A DNA stretch of 34,351 nucleotides from CF-118 sp035689345. Lineage in GTDB: Bacteria; Chloroflexota; Dormibacteria; Dormibacterales; Dormibacteraceae. Below are positions 30,565 through 34,351 of this stretch, in pieces. The position numbers and the translations under genes were made by a program. Location of the stretch: positions 1-34,351 of the forward strand of contig DASSLR010000059.1 of assembly GCA_035689345.1 (NCBI GenBank), written 5' to 3'. The first letter of the stretch is position 1. Every line of letters starts with the position of its first letter. The notes below the pieces were generated by a model, which saw only the letters and a list, made by a program, of their open reading frames with translations, was not told the origin of the DNA and did no database searches.

Positions 30565-31105
30565 TAACGATCACCGCCTGGTCGAGCCCGTCCTCCTCGG
30601 CCACCAGCACCTCGATGCGCTCCGAGTCCGACGTCGGCACGTTCTTGCCGACGTAGTCCGGCCGGATCGGCAGCTCGCGATGGCCGCGGTCGACGAGCAC
30701 CGCGAGCTGGATCGCGCGCGGCCGGCCGAAGTCGAGCAGCGCGTCCATCGCCGCCCGGGCTGTGCGTCCGTGATGGATCACATCGTCCACCAGCACCACG
30801 ACCTTGCCGTCGACGTCGGGCACCTGCGAGGTGAAGCGGTGCGCCGGCTCGCGCAGGTGGCGATCGTCGCGATGCTGGCTGGTGTCGATAGCGCCCACGA
30901 CGATTGGATGCCGCTCCAGCTCCTCGAGCTGCGCCGCCAACCGGCGCGCGAGATGGTCGCCTCGCGAGTACACGCCCACAAGTACGATCTCGCCCGCGCC
31001 GTGATTGCGCTCCACGATCTCGTGCGCGATGCGGGAAAGGGAGCGCCGGATCTGCTCGGCGTCCATCACGGTGGCCTTGAGCCGCCGCTGCTCGATCGCG
31101 CTCAT
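30557..31105 (-). CDS. pyrR: Pyrimidine operon regulator / uracil phosphoribosyltransferase PyrR
   Basis: UMP-sensing RNA-binding regulator of pyr mRNA, often with uracil phosphoribosyltransferase activity. The 182-residue length is typical. The PRPP-binding loop is VVVLVDDVIHHGRT (102-115), with an upstream VGVYSRGDHLARRLA (43-57) and closing LVDRGHRELPIRPDYVGKNVPTS. In Firmicutes it causes transcription attenuation; in mycobacteria it represses translation. A candidate target stem-loop lies in the pyrB leader at 32035-32072. ATG 31105 forms an ATGA overlap with pyrB. Confidence 0.95.
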   Translation of the reverse strand: MSAIEQRRLKATVMDAEQIRRSLSRIAHEIVERNHGAGEIVLVGVYSRGDHLARRLAAQLEELERHPIVVGAIDTSQHRDDRHLREPAHRFTSQVPDVDGKVVVLVDDVIHHGRTARAAMDALLDFGRPRAIQLAVLVDRGHRELPIRPDYVGKNVPTSDSERIEVLVAEEDGLDQAVIVNA

Positions 31106-32028
31106 GACAGGACCCTGTCCAGCAGCGCCATGCGCACGTACATGCCGTTGCGCGCCTGCCGGAAGTAGGCGGCGCGCGGGTCGGAGTCGACCTCGGGAGA
31201 GATCTCATCGACGCGCGGTAGCGGATGCATGACGATCGCCGACTTGCGCATGAGCGACATCGCGCGCGTGTCGATGCGGTAGACGCCCTTCACCTCGCGA
31301 TACGACTCCTCATCCGCGAACCGCTCCTTCTGGATGCGCGTCTGGTAGACCACGTCGACCTGCGGCAGCACCGCATCGAGGTCCTGCGTCTCGGCCCAGG
31401 GCACGTGGTGCTCGTCGAGGTGGTCCTTGATGTCGCGGCGCATCGCCACCTGTGGCGGGGCCACGAAGCAGACGCGGATGTCGCGGAACTTGCTCAGCAG
31501 GTACGTCAGCGAGCGCACGGTCCGGCCGTTGGCGAGGTCGCCGACCATGGCGATGCGCAGACCGTCGACGTGCCCGATCTCGTCGCGGATCGTGTAGAGG
31601 TCGAGCAGCGCCTGCGTCGGGTGCTGCCCAGGACCGTCGCCGGCGTTGATGACGGGCACGCTGCTCACCGCCGCCGCCCGCCTCGCCGCGCCCTCTTCGT
31701 AATGCCGCAGCACGATCACGTCCGCGTAGCCGCTGACGATGCGGATCGTGTCCTCGATGGTCTCGCCCTTGGCCGCCGACGAGAACTCGCGCGCGTTGTC
31801 GGTGCCCATCGCGCGGCCGCCCAGGCGCAGCATCGCGGCCTCGAACGAGAGGCGGGTACGTGTCGACGGCTCGTAGAACATCGCGGCCATCAGCCGGCCT
31901 TTGAGCCGGCCCGCGTAGCGGTGGGGCTCCGCCTTCATGTCGTCGGCGAGCACGAAGAGGTCTTCGAGGAGCGCGCGAGAGAACTGCTGGCTCTCGACGA
32001 TGTGACGCAGCCGGGACCCGACCGCCAT
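31102..32028 (-). CDS. pyrB: Aspartate carbamoyltransferase catalytic subunit
   Basis: Condenses carbamoyl phosphate and aspartate. 308 residues from ATG 32028. Carbamoyl-phosphate motif STRTRLSFE (55-63), then HPTQALLDLYTI in the middle and MHPLPRVDEIS near the end. An in-frame GTG at 32052 would lie inside the hairpin loop of the leader; ATG 32028 has the perfect Shine-Dalgarno AAGGAGG 6 nt upstream and is clearly better. No pyrI is present. It is first in the operon and followed by pyrR with a 4-nt overlap. Confidence 0.95.
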   Translation of the reverse strand: MAVGSRLRHIVESQQFSRALLEDLFVLADDMKAEPHRYAGRLKGRLMAAMFYEPSTRTRLSFEAAMLRLGGRAMGTDNAREFSSAAKGETIEDTIRIVSGYADVIVLRHYEEGAARRAAAVSSVPVINAGDGPGQHPTQALLDLYTIRDEIGHVDGLRIAMVGDLANGRTVRSLTYLLSKFRDIRVCFVAPPQVAMRRDIKDHLDEHHVPWAETQDLDAVLPQVDVVYQTRIQKERFADEESYREVKGVYRIDTRAMSLMRKSAIVMHPLPRVDEISPEVDSDPRAAYFRQARNGMYVRMALLDRVLS

Positions 32029-32034
32029 CGGTTG

Positions 32035-32072
32035 CCTCCTTCCCGGCATCACCGTGCCGGACTTAAAGGTGG
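32035..32072 (-). promoter_or_regulatory. Candidate PyrR-binding stem-loop that hides the pyrB Shine-Dalgarno site
   Basis: Minus-strand elements in order: CCACCTT (32072-32066), bulge TAAG (32065-32062), TCCGGCA (32061-32055), hexaloop CGGTGA (32054-32049), TGCCGGG (32048-32042), AAGGAGG (32041-32035). The upper stem is TCCGGCA/TGCCGGG (one U-G pair). The lower stem is CCACCTT/AAGGAGG with one A-A mismatch, and it occupies the entire ribosome-binding site. The hexaloop fits CNGNGA and the one-sided purine-rich bulge matches known PyrR binding loops. PyrR is encoded in the same operon. Confidence 0.65.
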
Positions 32073-32092
32073 GCGGGGCTTATTGACGCGGA

Positions 32093-32098
32093 AGTTTA
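32093..32098 (-). promoter_or_regulatory. Candidate -10 box of the pyr operon
   Basis: TAAACT on the minus strand, the same hexamer as that of ilvE, about 21 nt before the putative PyrR loop. Transcription from ~32085 would give a ~57-nt leader that includes the whole stem-loop. No good -35 is visible. Confidence 0.4.
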
Positions 32099-32103
32099 TC
32101 AGC

Positions 32104-32109
32104 TACCGT
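32104..32109 (+). promoter_or_regulatory. Candidate -10 box for the zinc-ribbon gene
   Basis: TACCGT followed by 8 nt (AAGACGCG) and ATG 32118, with no Shine-Dalgarno sequence. TTGACG at 32083-32088 could be its -35 box, though the 15-bp spacing is short. Confidence 0.35.
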
Positions 32110-32117
32110 AAGACGCG

Positions 32118-32462
32118 ATGCCGCCGGCCCCTGGAACCAACGTGACGGTGACGACGGAGGTGGGCTACTGCCCGTTCTGCCGGCGCACGCGCAACCTGCG
32201 CCGCGAGGAGCGCCACCTCGGCGGGCTGATGCGCACGACCATCGAGTGCGAGAGCTGCCATCGCGTTCTGTCCAGCACGATGGGGCCGCCGCCACCCACC
32301 CCGGCACCGCCGGCGGTCGACGTGGTCGAGGCCACGGCGGCGGAGCCGGAGCCGGCCGCTGCCGCGCCTTCGAAGCCGAAGAAACCCGCGGCCAAGCGCG
32401 CGCCGGCGGCCAAAAAGCCGGCTGCGCGCACCAAAACGAGCACGCGGAAAACCAAGGCGTAG
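32118..32462 (+). CDS. Zinc-ribbon protein with Lys/Ala/Pro-rich tail
   Basis: A 114-residue protein. A zinc ribbon with CPFC (18-21) and CESC (44-47) spans residues ~15-50. It is followed by a Pro/Ala/Glu-rich hinge (57-84) and a strongly basic tail (85-114) with repeats of PKKPA, AAKRA, PAAKK and TRKTK, like the C-terminus of bacterial histone H1-like or nucleoid proteins. A nucleic-acid-binding role is likely but inferred. ATG 32118 is divergent from pyrB (89 bp between starts). The next gene is 27 nt downstream. Confidence 0.72.
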   Translation: MPPAPGTNVTVTTEVGYCPFCRRTRNLRREERHLGGLMRTTIECESCHRVLSSTMGPPPPTPAPPAVDVVEATAAEPEPAAAAPSKPKKPAAKRAPAAKKPAARTKTSTRKTKA

Positions 32463-32489
32463 GATCACCGCAGGAGCCGTTTTCCAACT

Positions 32490-32798
32490 GTGGGAGGAGT
32501 GCTTCGGGAGTCGGACCTGCGCAGCCTGGACCGGGCGCGCATGTACACGATCTTCAAGCCGCTGGACCCCGACGAGCGGCTGACCCGCGAGCAGGTGCTG
32601 GCGGCCAGGCGCTTCCGTTCGCTCGGACGTTGGGAGGCCGCGGGCGCCATGTGGCTGCCTCTGCTGGTGGGCGTCCTCCTGCTCGACGGCTGGGGTGACG
32701 TGCCCGCGCCGGTCGGCCTGACCGCGATCGTCCTGACGTTCGTGGCCCTGCTCATGTTCGCGCTCAAAGGCGACCGGATCCTGGCGCGCTGGAAATAG
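32490..32798 (+). CDS. Small two-helix membrane protein
   Basis: Up to 102 residues. Polar, charged first ~48 residues (FKPLDPDERLTREQVLAARR), then two hydrophobic segments (~53-70 and ~76-92) and a basic end (KGDRILARWK). The start is unsure: GTG 32490, GTG 32499 or ATG 32541, and no Shine-Dalgarno sequence favours one. I recognise no family. It lies 27 nt after the zinc-ribbon gene and 31 nt before the thiolase gene. Confidence 0.6.
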   Translation: MGGVLRESDLRSLDRARMYTIFKPLDPDERLTREQVLAARRFRSLGRWEAAGAMWLPLLVGVLLLDGWGDVPAPVGLTAIVLTFVALLMFALKGDRILARWK

Positions 32799-32815
32799 CC
32801 GGTTCCTCGACGGCG

Positions 32816-32821
32816 TAATAA
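32816..32821 (+). promoter_or_regulatory. Candidate -10 box for leaderless thiolase mRNA
   Basis: TAATAA in an AT-rich patch, 8 nt before ATG 32830, no Shine-Dalgarno sequence between. Spacing equals that seen upstream of ilvE. Confidence 0.4.
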
Positions 32822-32829
32822 TTCGAGTC

Positions 32830-33993
32830 ATGACTGAAGCCGTCATCGTCGCCCTCGGTCGCTCCCCCATCGGCCGCGCTCGGAAGGGTTCGCTCGTGGA
32901 CGTGCGGCCCGACGACCTGGCCGCCTACGTGGTCAACAAGGTCCTCGAGAAGGTGCCCGAGCTGGACCACACCGAGATCGAAGACCTGATCTGCGGCTGC
33001 GGGCTGCCGGGCGGGGAGCAGGGTCACAACATCGGTCGCGTCGTTTCCATCCTGTCGCGCCTCGACGTTCCCGGCGTGACCGTCAACCGCTACTGCTCTT
33101 CTTCGTTGATGACGACTCGCATGGCCGCGCATTCGATCGAGGCCGGCGAGGGCGACGTGTTTCTTTCCGTCGGCGTGGAGTGCGTTTCGCGTTACGGCAG
33201 CGGCTATCCTGACGCGCCCGACACCTACAACTCGAAGCTCGTGCCCGGCAACACCGAGGAATACCCCGACGTGTACATCGCGATGGGCCAGACGGCCGAG
33301 AACGTCGCGCGCAGGGAGAAGATCAGCCGCGAGGAGCAGGACCGCTACGCGGTGAAGAGCCAGAACGCGGCGGTCGCCGCGCGCGACAACGGCTTCTTCG
33401 ACCGCGAGATCATCCCCGTGCCGTTGCCGAACGGCGAGATGTTCACGAAGGACGACGGCCCGCGGCCCGGCACGACGATGGAAGTGCTCGCCACGTTGAA
33501 GCCCGCGTTCCGCGAGGACGGGACCGTCACCGCCGGCAACGCGTGCCCGTTGAACGACGGCGCCGCCGCGGTGGTGGTGATGTCAGACCGCAGGGCGAAA
33601 GAGCTCGGCCTGAAGCCGCTGGCCCGCGTCGTGTCCACCGGTCTTTCGGCGCTGGAACCCGAGTTCATGGGCCTCGGCCCGATCGACGCGTCGAGGCAGG
33701 CGCTGAAACGCGCCAAGATGACCATCGACGACATCGACATCGTCGAGATCAACGAGGCGTTCGCCGCTCAGGTCATCCCGTCGGCGCGCGGCATCGGCGT
33801 CGATCCTTTCAGCGACAAGCTCAACCCGCACGGCGGCGCGATCGCCCTCGGCCATCCGTTCGGCATGACCGGCGCGCGCATTCTCTGCACGCTGCTCAAC
33901 GGCCTGCGCGAGCAGGACAAGACTTTCGGGCTGGAGACGATGTGCGTGGGCGGCGGTCAGGGGATGGCGATGATCGTGGAGCGCCTGAACTAG
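32830..33993 (+). CDS. Acetyl-CoA acyltransferase (thiolase)
   Basis: A 387-residue thiolase-fold enzyme that cleaves 3-ketoacyl-CoA (β-oxidation) or condenses two acyl-CoA units. Catalytic residues are visible: nucleophile Cys89 in VNRYCSSS, His342 in GGAIALGHPFGMTGAR and Cys372 in METMCVGGGQG. EINEAFAAQ (NEAF motif) is present. It is FadA-like and could work with the acyl-CoA dehydrogenase at the far left of the window, although they are 32 kb apart. Start ATG 32830 directly follows an AT-rich -10-like patch. The gene converges on a small membrane gene at 34005. Confidence 0.93.
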   Translation: MTEAVIVALGRSPIGRARKGSLVDVRPDDLAAYVVNKVLEKVPELDHTEIEDLICGCGLPGGEQGHNIGRVVSILSRLDVPGVTVNRYCSSSLMTTRMAAHSIEAGEGDVFLSVGVECVSRYGSGYPDAPDTYNSKLVPGNTEEYPDVYIAMGQTAENVARREKISREEQDRYAVKSQNAAVAARDNGFFDREIIPVPLPNGEMFTKDDGPRPGTTMEVLATLKPAFREDGTVTAGNACPLNDGAAAVVVMSDRRAKELGLKPLARVVSTGLSALEPEFMGLGPIDASRQALKRAKMTIDDIDIVEINEAFAAQVIPSARGIGVDPFSDKLNPHGGAIALGHPFGMTGARILCTLLNGLREQDKTFGLETMCVGGGQGMAMIVERLN

Positions 33994-33996
33994 ACG

Positions 33997-34013
33997 AAGC
34001 GCGTTCAGCGCTT
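33997..34013. terminator. Hairpin between the convergent thiolase and membrane-protein genes
   Basis: AAGCGC (33997-34002) and GCGCTT (34008-34013) form a perfect 6-bp stem with a 5-nt loop. The hairpin begins a few bases after the thiolase stop and overlaps the last codons of the minus-strand gene. It has no long U-tract. A bidirectional termination role is possible. Confidence 0.35.
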
Positions 34014-34334
34014 GGTGCGCTTGGTCTTCTCCTGCTTCCCGTACATCTTGAAAAGCTTGTCGCGCTCCGCGTAATAGCCTCGGACCGCCTCAGCCATCAC
34101 GTCTTCCTTCCCGGATTTGGCGCCGCCTTCGGCCTGCGCTCCGGCGCGACGCCGCGCGAGGTAAAGGCCCAGCGCCCACAGGAGCATCAGGCCACCGAGG
34201 GCGAGCAGTCCCAGGCCGCCGTCGAACCATCCGCTCCCAAACAGATCGGCGCCTGCCGCCGAGCGCGTGACCCCGATGGTCATCAGGGCGAGGCCGATGA
34301 CTGCGGCCGCCGTGCCGAAAGCGAGCCAGAACAT
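34005..34334 (-). CDS. Small membrane protein (5' end may extend beyond window)
   Basis: 109 residues from ATG 34334. The frame upstream stays open to the window edge, so the true start could lie outside. Two hydrophobic segments (~1-22 and ~40-60) precede a basic RRRAGAQ stop and a charged cytoplasmic tail (~64-109) with EAVRGYYAERDKLFKMYGK and KRTKR. No family recognised. It is convergent with the thiolase gene. Confidence 0.6.
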   Translation of the reverse strand: MFWLAFGTAAAVIGLALMTIGVTRSAAGADLFGSGWFDGGLGLLALGGLMLLWALGLYLARRRAGAQAEGGAKSGKEDVMAEAVRGYYAERDKLFKMYGKQEKTKRTKR

Positions 34335-34351
34335 CGCAGAGTCGTAGCGCC

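Noticed and set aside
32052..32052. GTG 32052 as the pyrB start
   Set aside because: It lies in the hairpin loop; ATG 32028 has an AAGGAGG site at the right distance.
32043..32060. Leader hairpin of pyrB read as an intrinsic terminator/attenuator
   Set aside because: No U-tract follows; the stem is followed directly by the ribosome-binding site, which fits translational control better.
1..34351. tRNA, rRNA, CRISPR, insertion sequences, att sites, replication origin
   Set aside because: No T-loop/anticodon pattern, no regularly spaced repeats, no transposase or integrase and no DnaA-box cluster seen by eye on either strand.

Overview
The window is about 34 kb of high-GC (roughly 68-70% by eye), densely packed bacterial chromosome. 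I see no tRNA, rRNA, CRISPR array, insertion sequence or prophage. The gene set is a mixture seen in high-GC terrabacteria: DUF2510-type WWDG tails, a DarA/PstA-type c-di-AMP receptor, a SpoIIIAA-like R3H ATPase, a class 1B dihydroorotate dehydrogenase with PyrK, a holin-like/DUF3618/YihY cassette and DUF3147 proteins. An uncultured lineage near Dormibacterota, Chloroflexota or Actinomycetota would fit, but I cannot fix the phylum from the sequence alone.

Layout. 2-804 (+): the end of an acyl-CoA dehydrogenase gene and a PH-domain membrane protein. 8255-881 (-): a tightly overlapping operon pdxS-pdxT-GNAT-R3H/AAA ATPase-tmk-darA-ABC exporter, which makes PLP and dTDP and senses c-di-AMP. 8336-9583 (+): two membrane proteins with WWDG tails. 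13055-9587 (-): ilvE, glycerate kinase, an ECF sigma factor carrying its own zinc motif, and a SHOCT-tailed protein. 13122-15121 (+): a small membrane protein, yajQ, hisA and a DUF3465 lipoprotein. 16084-15168 (-): an SDR and a 53-residue CCGxYGxPGC protein. 16116-17722 (+): a membrane-anchored protein and a DUF3147-like pair, with a possible zinc-finger ORF on the other strand. 19435-17650 (-): the holin-like/DUF3618/YihY envelope cassette. 20451-19466 (-): an SRPBCC protein and an uncharacterised protein. 20472-21752 (+): an MFS transporter. 32028-21732 (-): the pyrimidine operon pyrB-pyrR-carAB-pyrK-pyrD, followed by a membrane protein and an ABC exporter whose permease ends in a SpoIIM-like domain. 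32118-33993 (+): a zinc-ribbon protein with a Lys/Ala tail, a small membrane protein and a thiolase. 34334-34005 (-): a small membrane protein.

The best signals are these. (1) The pyrB leader folds into a stem-loop that looks like a PyrR binding site: hexaloop CGGTGA fitting CNGNGA, a one-sided purine-rich bulge, and a lower stem that pairs with the whole pyrB Shine-Dalgarno sequence. This suggests PyrR-dependent translational repression of the operon. (2) Carbamoyl-phosphate synthetase is one 1443-residue CarA-CarB polypeptide, an arrangement better known from eukaryotes. (3) Three copies of a ~37 bp palindromic element sit at coding junctions. One forms the linker of an ATPase-permease fusion, one codes for the tail of PyrK, and one fills the yajQ-hisA gap and appears to supply the hisA ribosome-binding site. 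(4) Several first-of-operon genes have a TANNNT-like -10 box 6-8 nt before the start codon and no Shine-Dalgarno sequence, which suggests leaderless mRNAs.
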